From positions 1,359,419 to 1,423,418 of the forward strand of contig NZ_OY781872.1 of the NCBI RefSeq assembly GCF_963677065.1: 64,000 nucleotides of DNA, read 5' to 3'. Of this stretch, positions 53,346-62,282 are shown piece after piece. Under the pieces are notes generated by a model. The model was not told the DNA's origin. It was given only the letters and a program-made list of their open reading frames with translations, and did not search any database. Within the stretch, counting starts at the first letter, position 1, and each line of letters starts with the position of its first letter. Source of the stretch: an uncultured Methanoregula sp. (GTDB lineage Archaea; Halobacteriota; Methanomicrobia; Methanomicrobiales; Methanospirillaceae). Both the position numbers and the translations under genes were made by a program.

Positions 53346-53849
53346 ATGATGAATTTTCAGACAAAAAATATGTTTTTTGTGGCGATTCTTCTCATAATTA
53401 CAATTGGGATCTGCCTGCTTGCAGGTATCATCGGTTCGGTTTTCACCACGGCAGGGATTCCTGTCTGGTATGCCGGGCTTGTTAAACCGGCGTTCACCCC
53501 GCCCGCCTGGGTATTTGCCCCGGTCTGGACGGTCCTTTATATCCTGATGGGAATATCGCTCTTCCTCATCCTGCGCTCTGACGGAAAAAAAGAGTATTTC
53601 CGTATATCTCTTGCCCTGTTTTCCGTCCAGCTGATCCTGAACGTGATGTGGTCGTATCTCTTCTTTGGCCTTCACTCCATCTCGCTCGGTCTGATCTGCC
53701 TCGTCCTGCTCTTTGTCGTCCTGCTCTGCACCATTCTCATGACCCTCCGGATCTCCCGGGATGCAGGCCTGTTGCTCGTACCCTATCTTCTCTGGCTCTG
53801 CATTGCCCTCTATCTCAACACTTCGATCTTCCTTCTCAATCCCATGTGA
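53346..53849 (+). CDS. TspO/MBR-family membrane protein
   Basis: The 167-residue protein has five hydrophobic helices and TspO hallmarks: VWYAGLVKPAFTPPAWVFAP, VWTVLYILMGISLFLILRS, and LILNVMWSYLFFGLHSISLG, where the W-x2-L-F pattern lines the ligand site. TspO proteins bind porphyrins and other tetrapyrroles or act in stress responses. In a methanogen the ligand could be a heme or F430 precursor (speculation). ATG 53349 is an alternative start. Confidence 0.9.
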   Translation: MMNFQTKNMFFVAILLIITIGICLLAGIIGSVFTTAGIPVWYAGLVKPAFTPPAWVFAPVWTVLYILMGISLFLILRSDGKKEYFRISLALFSVQLILNVMWSYLFFGLHSISLGLICLVLLFVVLLCTILMTLRISRDAGLLLVPYLLWLCIALYLNTSIFLLNPM

Positions 53850-53936
53850 TCCCGTTTCACCCCGGGTATGCAGGCAGAAAGAACCCGACCAATATGTTCT
53901 TTTTCTTGTAAAGTAAGGATGAGTAAAGGGAGCGGT

Positions 53937-55202
53937 ATGCCGATACAGCACATCCATGTTGAAAATTTCAAGAGTTTTTCCGAGATCGATATCGATCTGT
54001 CCGGTTTCAACGTTGTCATAGGATCCAACGCGGCGGGAAAGTCCAATTTTATCTCGGTTTTCAAATTTTTACGGGATATCGCACGGTACGGGATTGTCAA
54101 TGCCATTGCCATGCAGGGAGGGGTGGAGTACCTCCGGAATGCCAAGATCGGTTCTGCGAAAGACCTCGTGATCAGGATGGATTATATTCCCGACCAGGCG
54201 CTCGATGTCATGGACCGGGAAGGGCACGATCCCCCCCTCCTGGGGATACGGGCTTGCACAACCGCGTATGAATTTGCCCTCCGGTTCCCTGAGTACGGTG
54301 ATGATTTTACCATTGTCCGGGACCAGCTCACGATAGGGTGCGAAGTCTCTGCCTGCGAACGCGACGGCATGCGGATTCTTGAGAAAAAACCGATCGGTAA
54401 AGGTGAGCTTGTGGTATCCAGCGTGGATGGCGAAGTGCAGTACGCGGCTGCGATACCGGACGGCTGCTGCTTAAAGGAGAGCGATATCGTGCCGGCCATG
54501 TTCCGGGGAAAACATATCCCGAAGAAGACTCTGCTCCTCGAGACCATCTACGGTTATCCCCTGCCCCACACGGAGAAGTTCTTCGACCGGATCGCGGTGT
54601 ACGATATCGATCCCAAGCTGCCCAAAAAAGGCGTTGCCATCACCGGCCGGCGCGAACTGGATGAGGATGCCGGAAACCTGGCGCTCGTCATCCACGGGAT
54701 CATAGAGGATCCCGAGAAGAAGCGCAAATTCTCCAATCTCCTCCGCGATGTCCTGCCGTTTGTCGAGGAATTCTCGGTGCGGAAGTTCATGGATGTTTCG
54801 CTCATCCTCACTCTTCGCGAACGGTATGCGAAAAGCACGGATCTCCCCGCCTCCTCCCTGTCGGACGGGACGATAGCTATCTTTGCCATGATCATTGCCC
54901 TCTATTTCGAGGAGAAGCCCTTCATCATCATCGAGGAACCGGTCAGCCATATCCACCCGTTTCTCGTGGGTCGCCTGATGACGATGATGAAGGAAGCCTC
55001 CGAGAAAAAACAGGTGATGATAACAACGCACAGCACCGAGGTGGTCAAGCATGCGGACCTCGAAGACATCCTCCTGATCTCCCGGGACAGCGAGGGCTTC
55101 TCCATCATCTCCCGGCCGGGGGACAAGGAGGAAGTGCGGGCATTTCTCGAGAACGAGATCGGGATCGAAGAGCTCTATGTCCAGAATCTTTTGGGACTCT
55201 GA
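53937..55202 (+). CDS. ABC/OLD-like AAA ATPase
   Basis: The 421-residue protein is an ABC-type ATPase of the RecF/SMC/OLD kind. It starts MPIQHIHVENFKSFSEIDID with Walker A GSNAAGKS at 29-36. A long insertion of about 230 residues follows, then the signature-like SSLSDGTIAIFAMIIA, Walker B KPFIIIEEPVSHIHP, and H-loop TTHSTEVVKHADLEDILLIS. ATG 53937 follows GGGAG at 53928-53932; ATG 53919 would add six residues. The next gene starts right after the stop (TGAATG) and encodes a Toprim protein, so the pair resembles a split OLD- or PARIS-type system (inference). Confidence 0.85.
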   Translation: MPIQHIHVENFKSFSEIDIDLSGFNVVIGSNAAGKSNFISVFKFLRDIARYGIVNAIAMQGGVEYLRNAKIGSAKDLVIRMDYIPDQALDVMDREGHDPPLLGIRACTTAYEFALRFPEYGDDFTIVRDQLTIGCEVSACERDGMRILEKKPIGKGELVVSSVDGEVQYAAAIPDGCCLKESDIVPAMFRGKHIPKKTLLLETIYGYPLPHTEKFFDRIAVYDIDPKLPKKGVAITGRRELDEDAGNLALVIHGIIEDPEKKRKFSNLLRDVLPFVEEFSVRKFMDVSLILTLRERYAKSTDLPASSLSDGTIAIFAMIIALYFEEKPFIIIEEPVSHIHPFLVGRLMTMMKEASEKKQVMITTHSTEVVKHADLEDILLISRDSEGFSIISRPGDKEEVRAFLENEIGIEELYVQNLLGL

Positions 55203-55736
55203 ATGAAGAAACGACTGTTCATCCTGGTGGAGGGCGAGGACGATGTCCGCTTCTTTGGCCGGGTCATCAAACCCCGTTTCGTACACCGCTACGATTCCGT
55301 GGAGATCATCCCCTATGCCTGCATCAAGCGCGAGAAAGTGAGCCGGTTCTTGAAGAGCGTGACCCAGATGGGCAATGATTACATCTTTGTTGCCGACATT
55401 GACACCGAACGATCGGTCCGGGACAAGAAGCAGATCCTCTACTATCGGTTCACTGATATCAACGGCCGGAGTATCGTTGTCGTGATAGCAGAGATCGAGA
55501 GCTGGTATTATGCCGGCATTCCTCCGGATGCGGCCCATGCGTTCGGGGTTGCCGATCTTGAGACCACCGAGTCTCTGACAAAAGAGGATTTCAACCGCAT
55601 CATTCCGCAGAAGTTCGATTCCCGGATCGATTTCATGTTCGAGATCCTCAAGACCTACTCTCTTGAGACTGCGACAAAGAAGAACAAGTCGTTCAAGTTC
55701 TTCACTGACCGGTATTCCCTTCTGGAAGAGGAATGA
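55203..55736 (+). CDS. Toprim-like nuclease partner
   Basis: The 177-residue protein has a Toprim pattern: E10 in LFILVEGEDDVRFFGRVIKP and the D65-x-D67 pair in DYIFVADIDTE, later IAEIESWYYAGI. Toprim domains bind Mg2+ for nuclease or related activity; OLD-family proteins carry one fused to the ATPase. Here it is a separate gene starting directly at the ATPase stop. No further domain is seen. Activity is inference. Confidence 0.75.
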   Translation: MKKRLFILVEGEDDVRFFGRVIKPRFVHRYDSVEIIPYACIKREKVSRFLKSVTQMGNDYIFVADIDTERSVRDKKQILYYRFTDINGRSIVVVIAEIESWYYAGIPPDAAHAFGVADLETTESLTKEDFNRIIPQKFDSRIDFMFEILKTYSLETATKKNKSFKFFTDRYSLLEEE

Positions 55737-55827
55737 ACGATTCCTGACCCCTTTGGGTACAATAGCAATCCTTAATTGACTCCCGTGCGCTATGTTGTTA
55801 TACCCTGCACGAGAGAGGTTTATTGGT

Positions 55828-55986
55828 ATGGAACGATATGTCTGCATGATCTGCGGCCACAGGTACGATCCCGAGAAAGGAGAACCGCTTCAGGATATTG
55901 CACCGGGTAAAGAATTTACCTCCCTCGCGGACAACTGGGTCTGCCCGGTCTGCGGGGCAGAGAAAACCCTCTTCAAGAAGGAGTAA
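55828..55986 (+). CDS. Rubredoxin
   Basis: The 52-residue protein binds one iron with four cysteines: C6 and C9 in [16 protein letters not shown]39 and C42 in [11 protein letters not shown]. The spacing is that of classic rubredoxins. It probably passes electrons to the flavodiiron protein and superoxide reductase next door. ATG 55828 follows GAGAGGT; an upstream extension is unlike rubredoxin. It is shorter than many gene-finder limits. Confidence 0.95.
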   Translation: MERYVCMICGHRYDPEKGEPLQDIAPGKEFTSLADNWVCPVCGAEKTLFKKE

Positions 55987-55994
55987 GAATCAGT

Positions 55995-57179
55995 ATGGTT
56001 TCACGCGCAATTGCCTCTGGTATTTTCTGGGTGGGTGCCCTGGATTTCGACCGGAGGATCTTCGATGAACTGATACCGCTACCCGATGGCACGAGTTATA
56101 ACGCGTACCTGATCCAGGGAAGCGAGAAGACTGCTCTCATCGACACTGTTGACCCCGCCAGGGAGTTCGAACTGATCTCGAACCTTGTCAAGATGGGAAC
56201 CGAACGGATAGATTACATCGTGATCAACCATGCCGAGCAGGATCATTCCGGCTCGCTCCCCATGGTCCTTGAGTTTTTCCCGGACGCGGTGGTTGTGACC
56301 AACGAGAAATGCCGCGATCTTCTCGTGGCCCTCCTGCATATACCGGCAGACCGTTTCCGGATCATCAAAGACGGAGAACAACTCTCCCTTGGCGACCGGA
56401 CCCTTGAATTCCTCATCACTCCCTGGACGCACTGGCCCGAGACCCAGCTGACATACCTCCGCGAGGACCGGATCCTCTTCCCCTGCGATCTCTTCGGCTT
56501 CCACCAGGCTTCAAGCGAACTCTTCATCACCGACAATGCACAGGCATACCGTTCTGCGAAGCGGTATTATGCCGAGATAATGATGCCGTTCCGGAACAGC
56601 ATCAAAGGCTATGTCGAGCGTGTCCGGGCTCTCCCCCTTGCAATGATTGCTCCGAGCCACGGGCCCATCCATCGCAATCCCGCGTTCATCCTCGATGCCT
56701 ATGCTGACTGGGTCTCCGACTCGGTCAAGAACGAAGTGGTGATCCCGTACGTCTCCATGCACGGGAGCACCCAGAAGATGGTGGAGCACCTCACCGAAGC
56801 GCTCATTGCCCGGGGGATCGTTGTCAGGCCCTTCAACCTGACACACACGGATATTGGCGAACTGGCGCTGTCCCTCGTGGATGCAGCAACGGTTGTTGTC
56901 GCCACGCCAACGGTCCTTTTCGGCCCCCACCCCCAGGTCGTGTACGCCACGTACCTCGCGAACGCGCTCAAGCCCAAGATTAAGTATGCCTCCGTCATCG
57001 GCTCGTTCGGCTGGGGCGGCAAGTCGGCTGAGACGATTGTAAAGATGCTTGACCACCTCAAGGTCGAGGTGCTGGACCCGGTCATTGTCCGGGGACAGCC
57101 CGATGAAGCCTCCATGCAGGCCCTTGACCGGCTTGCTGAGGAAATATTGAAGAAGCATAAGGAGATCAATCTCCTGTAG
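55995..57179 (+). CDS. fprA: F420H2 oxidase (flavodiiron protein FprA)
   Basis: The 394-residue flavodiiron protein reduces O2 to water with F420H2. Diiron ligands are all present at the usual numbers: H79, E81, D83, H84 in NHAEQDHSG, H146 in ITPWTHWPET, D165 in FPCDLFGFH and H226 in PSHGPIH. The C-terminal flavodoxin domain starts near 248 (YVSMHGSTQKMVEHLTEALI) and includes ATPTVLFGPHPQ and SFGWGGKSAET. It follows rubredoxin by 8 bp. In methanogens this defends anaerobic enzymes against oxygen. Confidence 0.95.
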   Translation: MVSRAIASGIFWVGALDFDRRIFDELIPLPDGTSYNAYLIQGSEKTALIDTVDPAREFELISNLVKMGTERIDYIVINHAEQDHSGSLPMVLEFFPDAVVVTNEKCRDLLVALLHIPADRFRIIKDGEQLSLGDRTLEFLITPWTHWPETQLTYLREDRILFPCDLFGFHQASSELFITDNAQAYRSAKRYYAEIMMPFRNSIKGYVERVRALPLAMIAPSHGPIHRNPAFILDAYADWVSDSVKNEVVIPYVSMHGSTQKMVEHLTEALIARGIVVRPFNLTHTDIGELALSLVDAATVVVATPTVLFGPHPQVVYATYLANALKPKIKYASVIGSFGWGGKSAETIVKMLDHLKVEVLDPVIVRGQPDEASMQALDRLAEEILKKHKEINLL

Positions 57180-57198
57180 GTAAGGAGTTGTCCGAGTC

Positions 57199-57579
57199 AT
57201 GACAAAATTGTTTGAAGTCTACAAGTGCGACCTCTGTGGGAACATAACAAAGGTTGTTCATGCATCGACAGGAACCATGGTCTGCTGCGGCCAGCCTATG
57301 ACCCTCCAGCCCGAGAAGACCGCGGATGCAGGAAAGGAGAAGCACGTCCCGGTTGTTGAGAAATCAGCAAAAGGGATTATCGTTAAGATCGGTTCGATCC
57401 CCCACCCGATGGAAGAGAAGCATTACATCGAATGGGTCGAAGTCCGGCACGGCGAGAATCTCTTTATCAAAGGATTCAAACCCGGCGAGAAACCGGAGGC
57501 TGAGTTCTGTATCGCGGATACGAATGTCAAGGCCCGTGCCTACTGCAATGTCCACGGGCTCTGGACCAACAAAGCCTGA
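57199..57579 (+). CDS. Desulfoferrodoxin (superoxide reductase)
   Basis: The 126-residue protein is a two-centre superoxide reductase. Center I (a desulforedoxin-type iron) uses C10, C13, C29 and C30 in YKCDLCGN and MVCCGQPM. Center II, the active iron site, shows the usual histidine and cysteine ligands in IPHPMEEKHYIEWVE and ARAYCNVHGLW. It reduces superoxide to peroxide without making O2. It lies 19 bp after fprA in the oxygen-defence operon. Confidence 0.95.
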   Translation: MTKLFEVYKCDLCGNITKVVHASTGTMVCCGQPMTLQPEKTADAGKEKHVPVVEKSAKGIIVKIGSIPHPMEEKHYIEWVEVRHGENLFIKGFKPGEKPEAEFCIADTNVKARAYCNVHGLWTNKA

Positions 57580-57660
57580 AAACCCCGCCCGGCTCCGGCC
57601 GGGTCCCCTTTTTCCCCGTATTCTCGGCAAACACTAATAGAACCGGAGTATAACCCATAA

Positions 57661-59124
57661 GTGATGCACCGGTTTTCGCATCTGGCAACGATCATCGCCG
57701 ATCTCGGGGATATCTTTGTGTTCATCGCCCCGATAACGGCGCTCCCGCTTGTCGTTGCAGTGCTCTTTGCCGAATGGGGAATGCTCCTGCCCATGGCATC
57801 GGTTCCGGCCATCTTTCTTGGTGCAGGACTGATCCTCCGGCATGTACCCCGCCACGACCGCGGCGTGCGGCTCTCGACGTCTCTCTGCTCCATCGCTCTC
57901 TTCTGGTTCTGCTGTGCCCTTGTAAGCGGCCTTCCGTTCCTCCTTGGCCTCCACATGAGTTTCCTGGACTCCCTTTTCGAGGGGATGGCAGGTTGGACCG
58001 GGACCGCGTACACCATGCTTTCCTCCCCGGATACAGCGCCCCATACCCTCATATTCTGGCGCACGTATATGCAGTGGATTGGCGGGATCGGGATCATCGC
58101 ATACTCGATTGCCGTTGCCAGCAGCACCGGCCTCTTCCGCTCCAAGATCTTCCGGACCGAGAGCCGCGATGAACCCCTCATGCCCAGCATCATGCATGCC
58201 GGGAGGGCTATCTGGAAGATCTATGGCATCCTGACCTTCCTTGCCATTGGCCTCATTCTTTTTGCCGGTCTGTCCCTCTGGGAATCGGTCAATCTCGGGC
58301 TGTCCGCCATCTCTACGGGAGGTTTTGTACCTCATGCCGGGGGCATCCTCTACTATCAGAGCCCCCTGCTGGAACTCCTCCTCCTCCCGATCATGATAGC
58401 CGGGGCTCTGCCGTTCAAACTCTATTACCTGATCCTCGAGAACCACCGGTGGAGCCTTTTCGGGGATAAGCAGATCAAGCTTTTCTTCATCATCCTTGCC
58501 GCAGGTGTTGCTCTGCTCACGTATGATCTCGTCTTTTTTGGCAACCTCGAATTCATCCCTGCGTTCCGGCAGGGCCTGTTCATGGCAGTCTCGGCGCTCA
58601 CGACCACCGGGTTTCAGGTGTCCGACATCCATGCATGGGCAGGAGTCACTCTGCTCTTCCTTGCCATGCTGACTTTCATCGGGGGAGCTGTCGGCAGTAC
58701 CTCCGGGGGAATCAAACTCGACCGGGTTGCATTTGCTTACCAGGCCCTCACCTGGTGGTTCCACCGGCTCTATGTGAGCGGAAAAGTGCTTCTCCCCTTC
58801 AAGATCGAGGGGCGGGTGATTCCCCGATCAACTGCGGAACTCCTTGCAGCAAAGAATATGCTCGTCATTCTCCTGTCCGTCCTTGTCGTTATCCTTGCAA
58901 CGCTCATCGTCATCCAGTTCAACCAGACCCTGTATTCGGTAACGGAGATCATTTACAATGTGGTTTCCGCCTTCTCCACCTGTGGAATCAACACCGGCTA
59001 TGTATCACCGGAGATGCCGGACATATCCAAGTGGATCTTCATCCTTGTCATGTGGATCGGCAGGCTGGAAGTGATTCCGGTCATCATGCTCTTCCTCGTC
59101 ATGCTCCGGGGATACGAGTCATAG
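57661..59124 (+). CDS. trkH: TrkH-type potassium transporter
   Basis: The 487-residue protein has about ten hydrophobic helices in a TrkH/KtrB arrangement with four selectivity-filter loops: EGMAGWTGTAYTML, SAISTGGFVPHAGG, SALTTTGFQVSDIH and SAFSTCGINTGYV. It takes up K+; a TrkA/RCK partner is not next to it. Start is GTG 57661 or ATG 57664. A TATA-like element is not obvious. It is followed after 85 bp by the nitrogenase-like operon on the same strand. Confidence 0.92.
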   Translation: MMHRFSHLATIIADLGDIFVFIAPITALPLVVAVLFAEWGMLLPMASVPAIFLGAGLILRHVPRHDRGVRLSTSLCSIALFWFCCALVSGLPFLLGLHMSFLDSLFEGMAGWTGTAYTMLSSPDTAPHTLIFWRTYMQWIGGIGIIAYSIAVASSTGLFRSKIFRTESRDEPLMPSIMHAGRAIWKIYGILTFLAIGLILFAGLSLWESVNLGLSAISTGGFVPHAGGILYYQSPLLELLLLPIMIAGALPFKLYYLILENHRWSLFGDKQIKLFFIILAAGVALLTYDLVFFGNLEFIPAFRQGLFMAVSALTTTGFQVSDIHAWAGVTLLFLAMLTFIGGAVGSTSGGIKLDRVAFAYQALTWWFHRLYVSGKVLLPFKIEGRVIPRSTAELLAAKNMLVILLSVLVVILATLIVIQFNQTLYSVTEIIYNVVSAFSTCGINTGYVSPEMPDISKWIFILVMWIGRLEVIPVIMLFLVMLRGYES

Positions 59125-59177
59125 AGATGCAGATCCGGGCGATCCTACGCAACTTTACTTTTGTTAACATCAGGAGA

Positions 59178-59192
59178 TCTAATATAAATTGC
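59178..59192 (+). promoter_or_regulatory. TATA box for the nitrogenase-like operon
   Basis: CTAATATAAATTGCC lies about 25 bp before ATG 59210, so transcription should begin near the start codon and the first gene may be read leaderless. GGTG overlaps the start codon region and might help binding. This gives the H-D-K operon its own promoter, separate from trkH. Confidence 0.5.
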
Positions 59193-59209
59193 CGCTCAAT
59201 AGTTTGGTG

Positions 59210-60022
59210 ATGAAGCAGATCGCCCTGTACGGCAAGGGAGGAATCGGGAAGTCCACCACATCGGCCAATCTTTCGGCTGCATTATCCTTAATGGATCTCG
59301 ATGTCCTCCAGATCGGGTGCGATCCCAAACGGGACAGCACCCGGATGCTGATGCATGGGAATTTCATTCCGACCGTCATGGACCTGGTCCGGACCCGGGG
59401 CGATGCCGCGATTTCCTTATCCGATATCGTCCACACCGGTTTCAACGGCGTGCGGTGTGTTGAAGCCGGAGGACCCGAGCCCGGCGTAGGATGTGCCGGC
59501 CGGGGGATCATCGCCACGTTCCAGCTCCTGGAGAAGTTCGGGGATCTGAAAGGCGATGTTATCGTGTACGATGTTCTCGGCGACGTGGTCTGCGGCGGGT
59601 TCGCCATGCCCATGCGGGAAGGGTACGCCCAGGAGATCTATCTTGTGACCTCGGGAGAACTGATGTCGCTGTATGCGGCAAACAACATCTGCAAGGCCAT
59701 AAAGCGGCTTGCATCCCGTGTCAAGAGCAAATGCCGGCTTGCCGGGGTGATCTGCAATGCGAAGGGAGATCCCCGCGAGGAGGAGCTGGTCCGGGAGTTT
59801 GCCGGGCAGGTGAACAGTTCCCTAGTTGCTTATATCCCCCGCGATCGCATAGTCCAGCTTGCGGAACTCAATAAAAAGACCGTGCTCGAATATGACCCGG
59901 CTTCCCGCCAGGCTGCCTGCTACCGCTCCCTTGCAAAAAGTGTCATGGAGAACACCAGCCTCACGATCCCCACCCCTCTTGAGATCGATGACCTCGAACA
60001 CCTCGCCTACCGGTATATCTAG
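59210..60022 (+). CDS. Nitrogenase iron protein-like (NifH-like) reductase
   Basis: The 270-residue protein is a NifH-family ATPase that passes electrons from a [4Fe-4S] cluster. P-loop GKGGIGKS is at residues 9-16, then [10 protein letters not shown] (family usually CDPKADST). Cluster ligands C95 ([10 protein letters not shown]) and C128 ([18 protein letters not shown]) are present, as is the Arg after the first cysteine. It lacks genes of the usual nif cluster around it. In methanogens, close relatives include CfbC of F430 synthesis. Here it heads an operon with two NifD/K-like genes, so it is probably the reductase of a separate nitrogenase-like enzyme. Confidence 0.92.
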   Translation: MKQIALYGKGGIGKSTTSANLSAALSLMDLDVLQIGCDPKRDSTRMLMHGNFIPTVMDLVRTRGDAAISLSDIVHTGFNGVRCVEAGGPEPGVGCAGRGIIATFQLLEKFGDLKGDVIVYDVLGDVVCGGFAMPMREGYAQEIYLVTSGELMSLYAANNICKAIKRLASRVKSKCRLAGVICNAKGDPREEELVREFAGQVNSSLVAYIPRDRIVQLAELNKKTVLEYDPASRQAACYRSLAKSVMENTSLTIPTPLEIDDLEHLAYRYI

Positions 60023-61028
60023 GTTCCGGGGCTGCACCCTCACGGGAGCGCTCTCGGTGACTACGCATGTCCGCGATGCGGTGAGCGTGATCCACGGGCC
60101 GAAGGGCTGCAGCCACCACAATGTCTCGCTCCTGCATGCAACCGGACTGGAGAACGATCAGGTCTCCTTCCCCGAACTGGTCTCGACGGGTCTTGGCGAG
60201 AGCGACATCATCTTTGGGGGAGAGGAGTCCTTGAGGAGGACCCTTGAATCGGTTTCCGGCCGGAATGTCCGGGCGATCTTCGTCCTGTCCACCTGCATCA
60301 TCGATACTATCGGAGATGATGTATGCGGGATCTGCAATGCGGATTATCCGGTCCCGGTAATTTCGGTTCCCACTGCAGGTTTCCTCGGGGGGACATTCCA
60401 GGACGGGGTGAATAATGCCCTCGTGTCTATTGCGGGCACAGCCCCGGTCTGCAGGAAAACCGGCGATGTAAATATCATCGGCGAAAGGAACCTCGAATAT
60501 GAAGTCGAGGAGAATTTTCTAGAGATCCGCCGTATCCTTTCAGGTATCGGCCTCACCGTCAACACCCGGTTTGTTCACAACATCTCCCGGGACCAGATAT
60601 CCCGTCTTGGTGCTGCCCGGGTCAATATTCTCCGTGAACCAGGGCTTATCCCTGTAGGAGAGTACCTCCGGGAGCGTTTCGGCACTCCTTATATCTCCTC
60701 GTTCCCCCTCGGGTTCTCCGGTACGCTCTCGTTCATGCAGGAGGTTGCCACGGCCTGTGGAGTTGACGCAGCCCCTGTTACCGAAGAGGAACGATCCCTG
60801 CAGGAGGAGATCCTTGATGTGTTCTCCGATATCCGGGACACTCCGGTCATCTTCGACCAGACCCCGACCGATCCCGAGAGTGTACGGGCTGCTGAAGAGA
60901 TCGCAGGCCTGCTGCACTTGAAAATGGGTGCGGCTCCGGCAAATATCGCCCTTCCTGCAGCCCCTGCGGTAGGTACCTGCGGGGTCCGGCGGATGCTTCA
61001 TCGCTGGAGGAGGGCGATCCATGCCTGA
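59988..61028 (+). CDS. NifD/NifE-like subunit, short form
   Basis: This 346-residue protein has the nitrogenase component-1 fold. Cysteines at the family positions are C16 ([11 protein letters not shown]), C41 ([11 protein letters not shown]) and C103 ([13 protein letters not shown]). Later segments are [20 protein letters not shown] and [20 protein letters not shown]. True NifD has about 480 residues, so this is much shorter, and no clear FeMo-cofactor Cys/His pair is seen. The start is uncertain: ATG 59988 overlaps the NifH-like gene by 35 bp and gives a credible N-terminus; no other ATG is near. It ends 8 bp inside the next gene. Confidence 0.8.
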   Translation: MTSNTSPTGISRFRGCTLTGALSVTTHVRDAVSVIHGPKGCSHHNVSLLHATGLENDQVSFPELVSTGLGESDIIFGGEESLRRTLESVSGRNVRAIFVLSTCIIDTIGDDVCGICNADYPVPVISVPTAGFLGGTFQDGVNNALVSIAGTAPVCRKTGDVNIIGERNLEYEVEENFLEIRRILSGIGLTVNTRFVHNISRDQISRLGAARVNILREPGLIPVGEYLRERFGTPYISSFPLGFSGTLSFMQEVATACGVDAAPVTEEERSLQEEILDVFSDIRDTPVIFDQTPTDPESVRAAEEIAGLLHLKMGAAPANIALPAAPAVGTCGVRRMLHRWRRAIHA

Positions 61029-62157
61029 ATGCTCAAGCCCGCTCTGGCCCTGCGCAATGACGGGTGCAGTTGCCTGCCTTGCCGGCTTTGAGGGGGTAAG
61101 CGTGGTAATCCACGGCTCAAGCGGCTGTTATTATTATCCGGCAACCCTGCTCCATGCACCCCTCCACGGGACTTTTATCCTCGAACACGAAGTGATCTTT
61201 GGATCGGAAGAACGGCTCCTCGAAGTTGTCAGCGGGCTTTCGGGTAAAGGTCAGAAGATCGCGGTAGTAACCACCTGCGTTCCGGCAATCCTCGGGGAAG
61301 ATATCCGGTCCATGCTGGAGAACTACGATGTCATCCTCGTGGACAGTCCGGGTTTTGCCGGGGATGTCGAGACCGGCTACCGGAAGGCCCTCGCTTCACT
61401 GCCCCTCCGTACCGATCCCCGTGTACCCGGTGTGAATATCGACGGGATATCCCTCATCGATCCATTTTCTGCCGGGAATGTCCAGGAGATAACCCGCCTC
61501 CTCAGGCTGGCATTGATCCCGGTGGCTTCTGTCTTTTGTCAGGACCGGTTGGAACGGATCTCCGGATCCTCCGCATACACGATCGGGACCAACAGTGATT
61601 TTGCCAGCGATATCGGGAAGATGTGCGGCGGGACATTAGGTATCGGGGCTGTCAGGGAGACGTTTGGCACGCTCTCGAACCTGTTCGAAGATGCAGATAT
61701 CTCCCAGGTGCTTGCCGAGGCCGACCGGCAGGAGGAGCGGATCATCCGGGCATGCGATAAATACCTGCAGCGGTATGATCCCCCTTCGGTGGCTATCGCT
61801 GCAGGGTATGCATATGCCAGCGCTGCCGCCCGGATGCTCGACCAGTATCTCGATGCCGATATCCGCTGCATCTGCTCCCGGAATCCTCCTGGCGAGTGCG
61901 GATATCCTGTCGGGCACGTCACCGGCATGGGGCAGGTGCGGGAGGTTATCGAATCGCAGGATCCCGATCTTGTCATCGGATCCTCTTTTGAACGGGTAGC
62001 GGCCCCGGGTCGGGCATTCGTTGGCCTGACCCCTCCCCTGCGGGGGGAGATCCGGCTCGCTCCCCGCCCCTTTGCGGGGATCAACGGGAGTCTCTCCTTT
62101 ATCGAACAGGTACTCAACGCCATGCTCGATCTACGGTCCAGCCGGCCCCGCACCTGA
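61021..62157 (+). CDS. NifK/NifN-like subunit, short form
   Basis: The 378-residue protein is a second component-1-type subunit with cysteines at C11 (LWPCAMTGAV), C36 (HGSSGCYYYP) and C86 (VTTCVPAILGED), matching three-cysteine cluster sites. Further matches are VDSPGFAGDVETGYRKALAS, VNIDGISLIDPFSAGNVQEI and DPDLVIGSSFERVAAPG. NifK proteins have over 450 residues; this is compact. It overlaps the preceding gene by 8 bp, giving an H-D-K order. Substrate is unknown; neither nitrogenase nor F430 cyclase architecture fits fully. Confidence 0.85.
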   Translation: MPECSSPLWPCAMTGAVACLAGFEGVSVVIHGSSGCYYYPATLLHAPLHGTFILEHEVIFGSEERLLEVVSGLSGKGQKIAVVTTCVPAILGEDIRSMLENYDVILVDSPGFAGDVETGYRKALASLPLRTDPRVPGVNIDGISLIDPFSAGNVQEITRLLRLALIPVASVFCQDRLERISGSSAYTIGTNSDFASDIGKMCGGTLGIGAVRETFGTLSNLFEDADISQVLAEADRQEERIIRACDKYLQRYDPPSVAIAAGYAYASAAARMLDQYLDADIRCICSRNPPGECGYPVGHVTGMGQVREVIESQDPDLVIGSSFERVAAPGRAFVGLTPPLRGEIRLAPRPFAGINGSLSFIEQVLNAMLDLRSSRPRT

Positions 62158-62230
62158 CATCGGGCGTTGTTCCGGCCTTATACCCGGCTCCCCCTTTCTC
62201 AATTTTCACTTTCACCCCGCGCCCGCTGAG

Positions 62231-62244
62231 GGATTATATACCGT
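62231..62244 (+). promoter_or_regulatory. Promoter for the 62283 gene
   Basis: GGATTATATACCG forms a TATA box about 25-30 bp before a likely RNA start, and AAGGTGGT at about 62269-62276 is a ribosome-binding site for ATG 62283. The gene therefore has its own promoter 75 bp after the nitrogenase-like operon. Confidence 0.5.
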
Positions 62245-62282
62245 CCGCATCAACGCCATGATACGACAGAAGGTGGTCGTGT

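Noticed and set aside
59210..61028. CfbC-CfbD of coenzyme F430 synthesis
   Set aside because: Not fully excluded for the first two genes, but a third component-1-type gene overlaps them, which the F430 cyclase does not use, and no other cfb gene is close.
59210..62157. Molybdenum nitrogenase nifHDK
   Set aside because: The D- and K-like proteins are about 100 residues too short, I see no cofactor ligand pair, and no nif accessory genes are nearby.
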